Assembly: GCA_003864495.1 (NCBI GenBank)
Contig: ML133383.1
Coordinates: 2,315,560-2,379,559, forward strand
Origin: Nemopilema nomurai
Taxonomy: Eukaryota; Cnidaria; Scyphozoa; Rhizostomeae; Rhizostomatidae
Direction: 5' to 3'
DNA length: 64,000 nucleotides
The position numbers were made by a program, and so were the translations under genes. The notes beneath the pieces were generated by a model. That model saw nothing but the letters and a program-made list of their open reading frames with translations. It did no database searches and was not told the DNA's origin. Positions 51,601 through 62,482 of the stretch are shown here, piece after piece (positions within the stretch are counted from its first letter, which is position 1; every line of letters begins with the position of its first letter).

Positions 51601-54600
51601 GAAGAACCTGGCTGCTAAATATCTCAAAGTAGTTCGATGGATGGTTTGCTTCATGACATTTTGATGAAATTATATGAAATTTTCAGCTATCAGCTCCCAA
51701 ACAAAGTTCATTTATGAAAACTGTATGTAGAGGGCTTGCAGGATCCCTATTAAAAATATGACCCAATAGATTGTCGCTAATGTATATGCACACATGCTGA
51801 TGGCTAAACTACTAACGAGGCGCAATTTGAGATATGTGGGATCAATCCATTTTATTTTTTGTATAAGATGAAAACTTCTTGATTCCTCCTGACAACTGTG
51901 TAATCCCAGTCGTATAGTAACGGGAACATCAAAGCCTTGTACAAACTTCCCAGCCCTAAATAACCTTGTAAATAACCCTAAATAAATCATACTCAATGAA
52001 ATGTTTATTTCCAAGAACACAAAAATCCACACTATCAACTACCCAGGTAGGACTAGAAAAGGAGGGGAAACCAGCTGAACATAATTTAGTACGAACTATA
52101 ACTCAAAATGCATGAAATGTTTTCTTTCAGTTTGAGAATACTTTTGAGGAGGATTGAATGAGAAGCAAAGAGGGTAGAATGGGGTTTCACCATGCGCCTA
52201 CTATCCAAATAAATACATACGCTGGTAAAGGAATTCCGCCATTTTGACAAAGGTCAATCGTCCTCCTTGCACTTTGAGCAAGAATGGTCGTCTTTCCTGT
52301 GCCATGACCCCCCTGAACGACGATGGGTGATGGTTGTGTCGGTTGCTTTATCTCGTCCTCGATCTGAAAACAAGAACGGACAGGTACGAGGCTATGGCAA
52401 TTACCCAATGAGCAATCATTGTCGCATTATAAACCACGAAGCCGTGGATAAGCCATGAAGCATAGGCTCTTTGTTAGTCTGGGTTCACTAGACCCAGCTT
52501 CACCGAGTCAATTCAGAAGTTTATGTTAACGTATCCCTACAGTAGCATTTTATATGACAGGGCTCTCGTCATGGCAAACATCCCAAAGGTCATTGTGAAA
52601 AGCAAATAGACCTCTGCAGTGGATAAACAATGCCTTTGAATATAAGCACTGGAAAGAGTTTTGATATGGCATTTCACTACACCAAGTCCTGCATATAATG
52701 ACACTGTCTTTAGTAACACAATCACCAAAATGTGTAGACAAGATAATTTACTCAAGTGGAAACTTAAATCAATAGGACGCAGCATCCAAAACCTGCATAT
52801 TACTTGTATCTTTGTTTACCATGCTGGTTTAAAGTAAGGCATAACAGGGAACAATGACCATCATTTAAAATTAATCATTACAAATGTAATGAAAAAAGAT
52901 TAGAAAAACCACCTTCACTAAGATTTCTTCTCTTGGCAATGAGTTCTCTGCATAGTACGCCACATAGTTCTAAAAATATAAATCACCATAACATAGCATA
53001 TACAAGCATATATAACTACAACACTATCTGACATCGATCGATTAATCATTTTTCATTGAGAAAGGCTAGTTCTTTCCAGTAGGCATTCCCATAGTTGGGA
53101 GTTAAACAGATTTGAAGATAACAGACCCACGAAAAAAAATTGTTGATAAGTGATAAAGTAAAAAATAGCAAGGTTGACGAAATTATTCAAAACACGTGCC
53201 ACGTTCCCGAGCATCCTTCACAAAAAAATTGTTAGCGTTGTACAATGCCTTCCTAGAACGATGTCTCTTGGTAAAACACTGAGATTTTTGCATGCGTTTA
53301 CAAGTAACCATCTTCCTTATCAAAACAAAAATTCTCTTCTACGTGATATGTGGTAGCTACAAATGTCTAGCGATTAACACGTGAGCAGTATGTGCTATCT
53401 TTATCAGGAACTCATAACTTTTCAAACAATAAAGTCACTCTAATGTAAATCATTCAAAGGGCTTTGGTAGACAGTCTGTAACGAACGAGCAATTACAGCT
53501 TACCCTATGGGCTTGTCGTGTCTCCTCCACAGGGTCGAGTTCTGTCGGGTCCAAGGGGTAAAGCTCGTCGATTCTTTTCTTGAAAAACTCCAGCACCTGC
53601 ACAAGGAATGACTGCGACTCACAAAAAGAATCAAAAGAAAAGGCATCCACAAGGAGGCTTGGGGAACGTTCGTCTAAAGAGGGTGAAGATAAATAAATGC
53701 TAGAAAATTGTTTTCCTCAGTTGGTTTTAACACAAGTTAAAAATGACCAATGGAAAGTTCTTTCTGATTGAACTGAAAATTTGCTACCATCTTTAGACAA
53801 AATTTGTGGTCGTCTCTGAAGTTGCTGGAAAAAATTCTATTAGAAATGACTAATGCAAAAATATGATTGTACTTACAATTGTTCCAAAAGATGTCACTTC
53901 GCCAGAAAGTCCAGTTACCTTCAAAGGAGCCCTTCCTCCATCTTGGAGCTGACTTGATATGTTGGCACCTGTGTGTTCTGTATAAAAAGATTGTGTCAAA
54001 ATTTATCATACATTACAATTTTTATTATATGCAAAACCACAATACTTACTCATAAAAAGACAGAACAAATCACACTATTAAAAAAAACGGAAAAGCCATA
54101 AGAATTGAGTATATTAGTATTTCAAGCTGGGGTTTTACTCCCGCTCCTCCATGACTATAAGATGCATATTAGAAACAAAAAGCTGACATGAAATGCATAT
54201 TAAAATAGAAAGGGTGGGACTTTCTAGATGTGTAATTTTTCCAACTGTATGTGATGTCAACGGATCAAAACTGGATCTTCTTTTATGCGATGTTCGCAAA
54301 ATGCCATCTGTAGCATATCGCATATTCGAAGATTTTTCTTACGCTTTTTTGGTTTTTGTTCAAAAAATGATAGCTTATCCTAAAGCCTAATAGAGAAAAA
54401 TTCTAAAAGAGTATAACATTCCTGAAATTCGATTTGTCTCAATGACGACACTGGCAAGGGCGTTAATAGATGGTTCTTTTCGTCGAAGCCTGTGTGTTTT
54501 GAATATCACAGACTCCTGTCTACCAAAGGTTTTATTGAATCCTACTTTGTGCCAATCACTGCATTCTTAGATGTATAATTATTGCAACACCAGCGTAACA

Positions 54601-57600
54601 CGTTGTCAGATTACACAGCACACAGAAAGATTTCTCACCGGGAACATGTTGAGCAGCTCGGTTTTCAATCGACTTGTGCGTATCGACTGGGTCTCAGATG
54701 GTGCCACGAAATCCTTCTTGGATCCATCGGGACAACTGACAAGGTACTCTGGATCTCGAACCATGAATAATGCTGTAGAATCAAACAGACAGCAAGGACA
54801 TTTTACTAACAGAGCAAATTAGTCAGAAAGCTAGACAACACTAAAAAAAGATATAAGATAAGAGAGCAAGTGAATATATAGATATCATGAGAAACACAGG
54901 GCACGTAGCTTGTTTGAATCTAATTCAATTGTGCGTGCAAACTACCTACCAGCTTGGTTACTTTCACCTTGAATGGTCTAAATACTGAGCGAGTTTTTTT
55001 TGTCAAGAAATTCCCCTTCGCAAAATAGTGAATCTTCTCTTTTCCTTTGTTATACCTTTTTCGCACTTCCTTGTTTCTATCTCTAACGTTTTAAGGTGGA
55101 ACTGAATTCAGTTAAAATAACAAGAATACGCCTTGATCAATGTCTTCCTCGATATCCTCAACATCAGCATCCCAGATTCTTTCTCAAATCATCTTTCGTC
55201 TTTCTTAAAATAAATATCGCTCGTAAATCCACCTCAAGTGTTTAAAACTCCCTAAATATCCTGATATCTCTGATATTTCCTTTAGTGTGCAGTGATTGAC
55301 ACTGCATTCACTTCCTAAACATCGATCTACCTCTTATAGCTAATGTTTACATCTTCTTGAAAACCCTCCTCTATACCTTCTCTAAGTACCTATATCATCG
55401 ATAACATGGTATTGACATCTTACCATTAGGATTGCAGTATCTGTAGGCTGAGTGTAATATTTCCATTTCATAGAGCGAAAAGCCGTAAATCCATCCATAA
55501 TAAGCAGCGATATTACTTGAGATTTCATTTTCATCTGGAATCCAGCCAAGCTTTTCTCTGGTAGAGCCAAAAAGTGCATTATAATTAAAATAGCCGGGCA
55601 AGCAAAGAGCGACATAAACTAACTAAGTATTTAGAAATCAAATTTTCTGACCAAAAGCAATTAAAAGATGCAAGGTGGGTAGAGGTAGGGAGGGGGCTTG
55701 AAGAGCAATACCAAATATAGAAAAGGTACTATTTACAATAGTCATTAGGGGGCAATGTTACCCCCATGGTCACCTCCAATAATAAGAGGCATCGTGCCTG
55801 ATAAAGGAGCGAATCTGTATGATCCCCCATACCACGTGATTAGGGGCAACGTTACCCCCATGGTGACCTCCAATAATAAGAGGCTCCAGGCCTGATAAAG
55901 GAGCGAATCTGTATGATCCCCCATACCACGTGATTAGAGGGCAACGTTACCCCCATGGTGACCTCCAATAATAAGAGGCTCCAGGCCTGATAAAGGACAG
56001 ATCTGTATGATCCCCCATACCACGTGATTAGGGGGCAATGTTACCCCCATGGTGACCTTCAATAATAAGAGGCTCCGTGCCTGATAAAGGAGCGAATCTG
56101 TATGATCCCCCATACCACGTGATTAAACAATGCTAATAGGAATATGATATGACGAGAGTTTCTCGGGTCCTGTGTGTTTTGTGACCGCCTTTTGGTGATA
56201 AAACAACACTAATTCAAATCAGGGGCAGTATATGATATCAAATAGCAGTTCTTTTTTGTCAATGAGAGCATAGATATTAGACAAGGCCCCCTTCAATCTG
56301 AGTTTCATAAAAATTATGAACGAAACCGATAATGTTTCCCACATATGATTCTGAGAAGATTAATGATACAAACGCGACCATGGAAACTACCCATGGTACC
56401 TGCTCTATTCAATGCCAGAGACGCATTTGCATGTAGAGAAACAAACTAAGCTACACTTTTTTCGAAATCATTGGGGGCGTTGAGGTGTTTTAACAAATCC
56501 AGCAATTGGTGACAGGGGGTAGTTTCGGGGGTATAGACCTTCTTCCTTAAATTTTCCAAAACTGATGTTAAATCGGTTTCGTAGTCTTGAAAAGTTGAGA
56601 ATTGTCTAAAAATTCTCTTAGGCGACATCGTTAAAGCCTCCGTTACCAGGAGCACTTAAGATGTTTGAATCAAGAAAATCCAATCATTATCATTTTAATT
56701 ACAGTGTTTTTAACTAGAGGTAAATATAACAAAGTATTGATATGACCTAGGTACCAATGTTTTATCAAACACAGCTGTATTTTGAAACGTTTTTCAAATA
56801 CAGGAGAAAGCCTGGAGCATTGTTGAAAAACAGTGAATATGTGTTGCTTTAGAGATAACTGTGTGTCCTTGACTGAGTCATTTGCAAAGCAGCTGGAGCA
56901 CAAAAATGGATGACTACCCACACAAAGATACAAGGTACATAAAAATTTCATTTCTGAGTGAAATTCACATGAATACATGGATATGTTTCATGGTACTTAC
57001 CCAACAAGCCCTAAGAAAAATGGTAGGGTGTTTTCCGCATAACACCTGTTGATTTCACTCAGTGCGAGGAGGGCAAGTGAAGGATTGTTGAGATCTTTCT
57101 CTGCACCCTTATAGGGAACAAATTAAAATCAAATTTAAAAATGATGTAGAAACAATTTAATTAATGACTGTTCCTTCAATCTGTTATCACTTTTTCCTTT
57201 TCAGGAGCTGAAGCGATATAAAAGGTGATAAAAGAAGGTCTAGTTAGATGTACAATCATGTACATTTTGTACACTGAGGCAAACAAATTTTACCATAAAA
57301 AAGCTTAACATCCCACCACATCAAAAATAATACATTGACATCACAATCATTTCAAACAGCAGTGCTTGTAGCATCCCAACACTCTCCAATTTTAAGTATT
57401 TTTGGCAGTACTGAAAACACAAAGTGTTGGCATTCTGAGTCACAGTCACTTTAAGCCTTTTTATCACAGAAAAAGAATTTATCAGAGCATATTGATCAAG
57501 GACCTATACCCCTTAATACCTTTATCTTATTTGTCTGGAAACTAAATGCATTACTAAAGCTAATTGCATACCAACATATGCACCATCTATGCACCATCTT

Positions 57601-59311
57601 TAAACATCAAAAATGGTACAAACAATACTTTATTTTGTCAATTGCTTAAATCATATTAAGAGAGGTGTAAATATTATTAAGATGTGCATTTGATGATTTG
57701 AGCATTATATCATTTATAACCGAAATAGTACTTTGTCAGATGTGGCAACATTGTGAAAGACAATTTAAAATTAGTATGATTCTGATGTGTCTGGAAAGAA
57801 ATTAAGCAATTAACTTGTGGTGAGAATGAATGACAAAGTAAAGCAACCTTTTGTGGTAATTTCCCAATTATATGTATCAAAGGCACTTATGGATAGTTAG
57901 TAAGAGTTAAATACATTGAAATAATAGACCACCTGTTCTAGAAAAACTAAAGACTTTGAATCAGAGCTTGTGTTAAGGGCTTCGCGGAGAACAATATATA
58001 AGAAGCTCATTCTCTGGATTGCATTATTTATCTAAAATTGCTATGGGTGAAATTGGATAAAGTTATGATCTTGTTCCAAAAAGGGGTGGTTCAATATACA
58101 GAGATGCCACCATTAACTATGGAGATTGTTATTGAGTGTTTGTGACAAGTAACAAGGCTGGAACAGGTTGAAACAAACTGTCCAATGCTTCAAATGTTAA
58201 GAATAGCCTTTAATCAGATGAAAAGCAACATTTTACTGGAACTCTACTTACCCATCTTAAGTCTACATCAACAAGCCTCAACTTTCTTTCTTCACACCAC
58301 TCCCTCAATTGTGTGAAAACCTTGAATTTAAAGAAGTTTTAATGTTGCTATTTGCACACTGTAAAGGATAACTTTTATCTTTGTTAAAGAAGAAGCTGCT
58401 TTCAAGAAGCTTAAGAAAATAAACACCATTTTTGCCAAACTGGGCTCTGCACAACTTTCAAGACATACCAGGGCATTTTACCTAGGTCGTTCTAGAGCTA
58501 CCATAGACTGCTTTAGTAATAAAACACCATACCATCAAATTATGGTCTGAAATTCATTCATAATGTCTTTAAAGCAACATTCGTGCCTGTAGCTTGAGGG
58601 TTTGTGTGTATTTGATTCAATAACTCTGTATGGTAGTAGTCAGTTATTATACAAAGGCATGCTGGTTGCAATACAATTTGGTCTGCTAAAGCATTCAATT
58701 AATTGATAAACATGGTAAACCAGTTAAAGGCACTAAAAGTTTATGGCTGGACCAGTGAGTTTTAAAGCCAATTATCAAACTTCATAAAATATGTAAGGAA
58801 TATAAAGTCTACACATGGGCAAAGCAGTCGTTCGCAAATCTGCAAAGCGTGTTTAGACGCAGGTGGTAAAATGAACAAATGAGCAACGGTGAAAACTAGC
58901 ATCACAAACCGCTTTGGAAAGAACGTCTCTTTCTTCTTTGAAATCTTCAAATGTGGACGACACATAAATCCTTATATTCCGCCAGCCTCTGCGGCACTTC
59001 GTGGGCTCTAACTTCGGCTTTGTCGTCTTCGCGGAGTACGTGCTTGTGCCATTAACGATCGCCCATTGCCAGTTGATTTCAGTGGCCTTCAATCTTGCTG
59101 CCCTTTCAAGGCTAACTGATTTGATTTGATTTGTGTTCACATACTCCAAAACAACATCAATAAGTTCATCTCTATTGTTGTTTCCATCGATGCTTAGCTT
59201 GTTGTTATATCCTTTCCCTGACGACGAAGAGCTACTGCTTGAAGAGGACGAAGTGGAATGTTTCTTGGAGGCTTTCGCAGCCTTTTTCCCTTTTGACCCT
59301 CCGGTACCCAT
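42682..59311 (-). CDS. Nephrocystin-3-like protein: myristoylation motif, DUF4062, NACHT NTPase, TPR, Ser/Gly tail
   Basis: Twenty-five exons in phase, 1,169 aa: 58910-59311, 58252-58320, 57001-57107, 55424-55557, 54639-54772, 54050-54074, 53877-53977, 53504-53596, 52913-52969, 52221-52363, 51308-51416, 50578-50679, 49473-49646, 48790-48974, 48337-48482, 47809-47956, 46965-47070, 46654-46782, 46215-46327, 45669-45801, 45134-45247, 44630-44764, 44235-44318, 43713-43874, 42682-43086. MGTGGSKGKK is a perfect N-myristoylation signal plus basic patch, like the MGTASS start of nephrocystin-3. DUF4062 begins near residue 110 (IRIYVSSTFEDFKEERDVL; LRLVDVDLRW). Walker A is GGHGTGKT (392-399) and Walker B IIVYIDAIDL (483-492). 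The segment ELPYHLEQLDD...LIHYWQK and TPR-type helices fill about 745-1050. The tail from about 1085 is Gly/Ser-rich with acidic residues. It lacks the long coiled coil of vertebrate NPHP3, so a related family such as TTC41 remains possible. Cilium-linked signalling is inferred. Confidence 0.85.
47278..47336. repeat. AAT-type microsatellite in an intron
   Basis: An imperfect run of (AAT/AAC/ATG)n followed by uninterrupted AAT triplets, within an intron of the nephrocystin-3-like gene. Confidence 0.85.
51068..51101. repeat. TG/TA-rich microsatellite
   Basis: Short tract of tgtatgtgtgtatatatgtg followed by tgtatgtgta, in an intron of the nephrocystin-3-like gene. Confidence 0.7.
54050..54074 (-). 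other. 25-nt microexon of the nephrocystin-3-like gene
   Basis: The segment has acceptor gtttttttttaatag and donor ATGA|GTAAGTA. It takes phase 0 in and gives phase 1 out, exactly what is needed to join the exons at 54639-54772 and 53877-53977, which otherwise cannot be joined in frame. It encodes about eight residues (CDLFCLFM) in the linker between the DUF4062 and NACHT parts. Confidence 0.6.
55740..56124. repeat. 94-95-bp tandem satellite, four copies, in an intron
   Basis: Four head-to-tail units of the nephrocystin-3-like intron 4-3 region. The shared mark ACCACGTGAT recurs at 55831, 55925, 56019 and 56114, giving periods of 94, 94 and 95 bp. Each unit begins with a near palindrome GGGGGCAACGTTACCCCC and ends in a CACGTG E-box. 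Copies differ by a few substitutions and small indels. Confidence 0.9.
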
Positions 59312-61225
59312 GATCGGCCAAAAATCTTGTCAAAATACCAATCAATATCTATAATATACCATTTCACTTGGCTTTTCTATACGCAGACAAGACCCCTCAA
59401 TCACAAGCAAAAGAAATCGAACACGACATTGTTTACAAAACAACGTTTCCCTGTGACATGTCACTATGACTACTGTCTGCCAGACAAAGCGACGCAAGGT
59501 TGATGGTGGGTGTATCCAGAACAAAACCACTGTTTGAAAAGTCGTAGTTGAACGGTGTAAAATCGTGTACCATTCTCGAAATTTCTATGTCTAGAATACA
59601 GCTGTTTTGAAATGGCGAAAACAACCTTTTGAAATTTGAGACACCATAGAATCAATTACCTCATTAGCTAGGCCATCGTTTGCAAATCTGTTGTCACTTA
59701 AGTTATGAGCCATTTTCTGGTTCCCGACATTTCTGACACCCTTTACACACGAAGATGACGTTTTGAGCAGAACATCCCAATGTGGGACAACGCAATCGGC
59801 ATTAAGTAATGTGATATCATTCTCAATCATTTGCGTAATCAGAAACGTCTGTCAATTTACCAAAGCTATTCCTCAAGATAGACCTGCAACTTGATACCAC
59901 GATATCATTTGCAATGCACACAGGTCAGGTCCGGGGATTAGCGAGCTCAGCTGCACCTTGCCATGGCACGAACAATTAACTTGACTTGCCAAAATTAAGA
60001 GTGGGGTCTCAAAACTCAGGATGAACCAGGGGGAGGGGTTTTCGGGGCGTGAGCCCTTCCTGGCAAAACTTTGGAAGAGAGGGAGCCTAGTCACAGTGGT
60101 ATTACCTATCTAAACAATATCGTTCTTTACCAAATACTTGGCATTACGTACACGTTGGTTAGTACATTGGTAAAAACAAATAATAGGTTGATTTAGCAGT
60201 TTAGTCATACCACGCTCTAATTCATGTGGAGGTACAGATACGGTTATGTCATACAACTGAAATTTCGTCTCAGCCCCTCCTGGAGAAAAGGTAGCCCCCT
60301 TTCTTTCCTGTGGTGTCAGCAGTCTCCATTAGCAATGAACATAATTTTTAGCAACCCTCCCCCTTGGAAAAAGTCTGCGCATATCGCATGAACAGAAAAT
60401 GACCCGTTAAACAACGTATCAGGGCCACATCTACCATGCCGGGGCCCTGGGCTCAATGTTGATGGGGCCCCGTAAAGGATGCCAAAGTAGTTTGTCTCGT
60501 GCTACTCAATTCATCAACAGCACTTGCATAGACATGTATGCAGTTGGGGTATAGACAAATTTTGCTTGGAGCCCCCTAGAATTAAAAAACCTTAGGCCCC
60601 TGGGCCCGGGCCCAGTAGGGCTATGAGTAAATGCGTCACTGGATTCATTTACGATAAAAAAGGAATTAGACAATGATCCGAAAGTGCAATAGCTAATTAT
60701 GACGACAGCAAAACTCCATTTTTAGAATTTCGAAACTCAAGTCAGACATTCCGACGAAGAGTTGCAAATTGCTTACAACACAGTCATGATAATACAAGCG
60801 CAAAAATTTGCAGTTTAGAATTTTATAATTATTCGACCAAATTCACTTGCCGTTTCTCAACCAATTAGCAAATTAAACCTGTTTTGCAAAAAACTACAAG
60901 CTTCCATGGTGTGTTTGCTGCCTGAAGAAGACTCTGGGTCCGAGTGGGCCTAGTAGGTGGAGCCTGCGAATGATTCACACCATCTGCTGTTATGAGACCA
61001 ACAGTGGATTGCGTCAGAGACCCGTCGTGGAAACAATTACCATCAAATATTATTTGTTCTATATGAAACCTGGTGACAGCATTAACACAAGACTGCCGGA
61101 AGTTGCCTGCAGTACCTCTGCGGAAGAGACACTTTTAGCAGGCGAGATACCAAGGAGCAGCATTTCACAAAGTTCTCTGAGAGGCATTAGTCTTCTGTGC
61201 CAGTTTCTGCTCCAAGAGTACCATC
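59312..61225. other. Divergent intergenic region upstream of the serpin and nephrocystin-3-like genes
   Basis: Both flanking genes start here and point away from each other, so both promoters are inside these 1.9 kb. No coding exon is supported. A second copy of the hAT-type MITE lies at 60420-60641. I see no clear TATA box close to either start. Confidence 0.5.
60420..60641. mobile_element. Second, longer copy of the hAT-type MITE
   Basis: It starts CAGGGCCACATCTACC and ends GGGTAAATGCGTCACTG-like (gagtaaatgcgtcactg), matching both ends of the 17601-17767 element, with the same G/C-rich blocks (ccggggccctgggctc; gggcccgggccca). It is 222 bp and has extra interior sequence. The flanking 8-mers (caacgtat and gattcatt) do not match, so this insertion is older or one end has been altered. 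Confidence 0.75.
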
Positions 61226-62482
61226 ATGAAGGCAATTGTGGTTCTGGTATTTGGCGTGTGTTTCGCTGCATCACAGAACCCTGAGATACAACGAAAAGTT
61301 GGTCCACCCAAAGACTCGCTCTCTGCAACAACTGACTTCGCCTTCGATTTGTACAAGAAATTAGCAAGCGAGACAGATGGATCGAAAAACATATTCTTTT
61401 CACCTCTCAGCGTCTACATCGCTCTGGGGATGCTGAAGGCTGGTGCAAGATCGAAGACGAATCTCCAAATGGAACAGGTCATGCATTGGCAAAAGCTTGC
61501 CAGCAGCTTCGGAGCGAGCAATGGGCACGAAGCGATTGAGCGACTCCTCGCCAACGTGTTCGCCCCTCTTGAGAAGAACAACACTATCAGTGTAGCCAAC
61601 AAGCTTTGGATGCAGAAGTATTTTTGCTCATCACGATGCGACAATTACATTAACACGCTGAAAAAGAGTTACAAAGCAGCCTTGGAGGAACTCAATTTCG
61701 CAATACACCCCGAAGAGTCGAGGCAAGAGATTAACAATTGGGTTGCCGACCAGACAAATAAAAAAATCACTGACCTCCTGCCCCGGGGAACTGTGGATGC
61801 TCTTACGAGGTTTGTATTGACGAACGCCATCTATTTCAAGAGCAACTGGAAGCATAGTTTTGAAGAGAAGTTTACTACAGAAAAAAGTTTCTCCACTTAC
61901 GTGAAGGGTGAAGGGGAAGTGAAAAAAATGGCTTCGACCATGTATCAATCGGAGGAATTTCGTTTCTCAGGTTTCATGCCAGCTGCACCATATGAGGTTT
62001 TGGAAATGCCTTACGAAGGAGGGAAAATATCCATGGTCGTGATCGTGCCAAAAACCCAAGAGAAATTTATTCAAGTGGAAAAGACAATCTCATCTGCAGA
62101 CATGAGCAGAATGATGGGCGAACTTTACGAATTTCCCCCCTCAACAGTAGACGTGCACATGCCGAAATTCAAATTCAATACAAAGCTGAATTTGAAAGAT
62201 CTCCTTACAAAGATGGGGATGCGTGACGTATTCAGTTCCAGGGACGCTGATTTGTCCGGAATCACTGGCTACCGGGGAATGTACGTCTCGAACGCCTTGC
62301 ACAAAGCGTATGTCAACGTGGACGAGAAGGGCACCGAGGCAGCAGCAACCGGAATCGGGATTGCCCTGACAAGTCTGCCGTTCCAATTCCAGGTGAACAG
62401 GCCGTTTATATTCTTGATTCGCCACGTGGAGACGAACACAGTCTTGTTCATGGGGCGCGTCATGGACCCTACAGCTGAGTGA
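61226..62482 (+). CDS. Serpin (serine/cysteine protease inhibitor family), intronless, secreted
   Basis: One uninterrupted ORF of 418 aa, the usual size of a serpin with signal peptide. MKAIVVLVFGVCFAAS is a signal peptide, so it should be secreted. Family landmarks run in order: NIFFSPLSVYIALGMLKAGA, ANKLWMQ, INNWVADQTNKKITDLLP, LTNAIYFKSNW, VEVLEMPY-type strand (YEVLEMPYEGG), VHMPKFKF and the C-terminal signature QVNRPFIFLIRH. The reactive-loop hinge is EKGTEAAAT (367-375), with the small residues that inhibitory serpins need for loop insertion. The scissile bond probably falls near residues 381-384 (L-T-S-L), which would suit a chymotrypsin- or elastase-like target; this is inference, since the loop is about one residue shorter than in alpha-1-antitrypsin. 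An unusual CSSRC pair lies in the region after the ANKLWMQ strand. No C-terminal ER-retention motif. The lack of introns suggests retroposition or a lineage of single-exon serpins. Confidence 0.96.
   Translation: MKAIVVLVFGVCFAASQNPEIQRKVGPPKDSLSATTDFAFDLYKKLASETDGSKNIFFSPLSVYIALGMLKAGARSKTNLQMEQVMHWQKLASSFGASNGHEAIERLLANVFAPLEKNNTISVANKLWMQKYFCSSRCDNYINTLKKSYKAALEELNFAIHPEESRQEINNWVADQTNKKITDLLPRGTVDALTRFVLTNAIYFKSNWKHSFEEKFTTEKSFSTYVKGEGEVKKMASTMYQSEEFRFSGFMPAAPYEVLEMPYEGGKISMVVIVPKTQEKFIQVEKTISSADMSRMMGELYEFPPSTVDVHMPKFKFNTKLNLKDLLTKMGMRDVFSSRDADLSGITGYRGMYVSNALHKAYVNVDEKGTEAAATGIGIALTSLPFQFQVNRPFIFLIRHVETNTVLFMGRVMDPTAE

Noticed and set aside
53597..53676. Upstream extension of the exon at 53504-53596
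   Set aside because: The open frame continues, but the acceptor in ccttgtgcag at 53597 is strong, keeps phase 0 and gives the family-like VLEFFKKRIDELYP start; the extension would shift phase.
53877..53977. Alternative frame (THRCQHIKSAPRW...) of this exon
   Set aside because: It is open, but the other frame gives the expected VTGL...FGTI|VLEFF sequence and fits the downstream exon.
54421..54515. Open segment (ESVIFKTHRLRRKEPS...) considered as an exon of the nephrocystin-3-like gene
   Set aside because: It can be entered in phase only through a poor acceptor and has no GT donor giving the phase needed by the next exon; the 25-nt microexon fits better.
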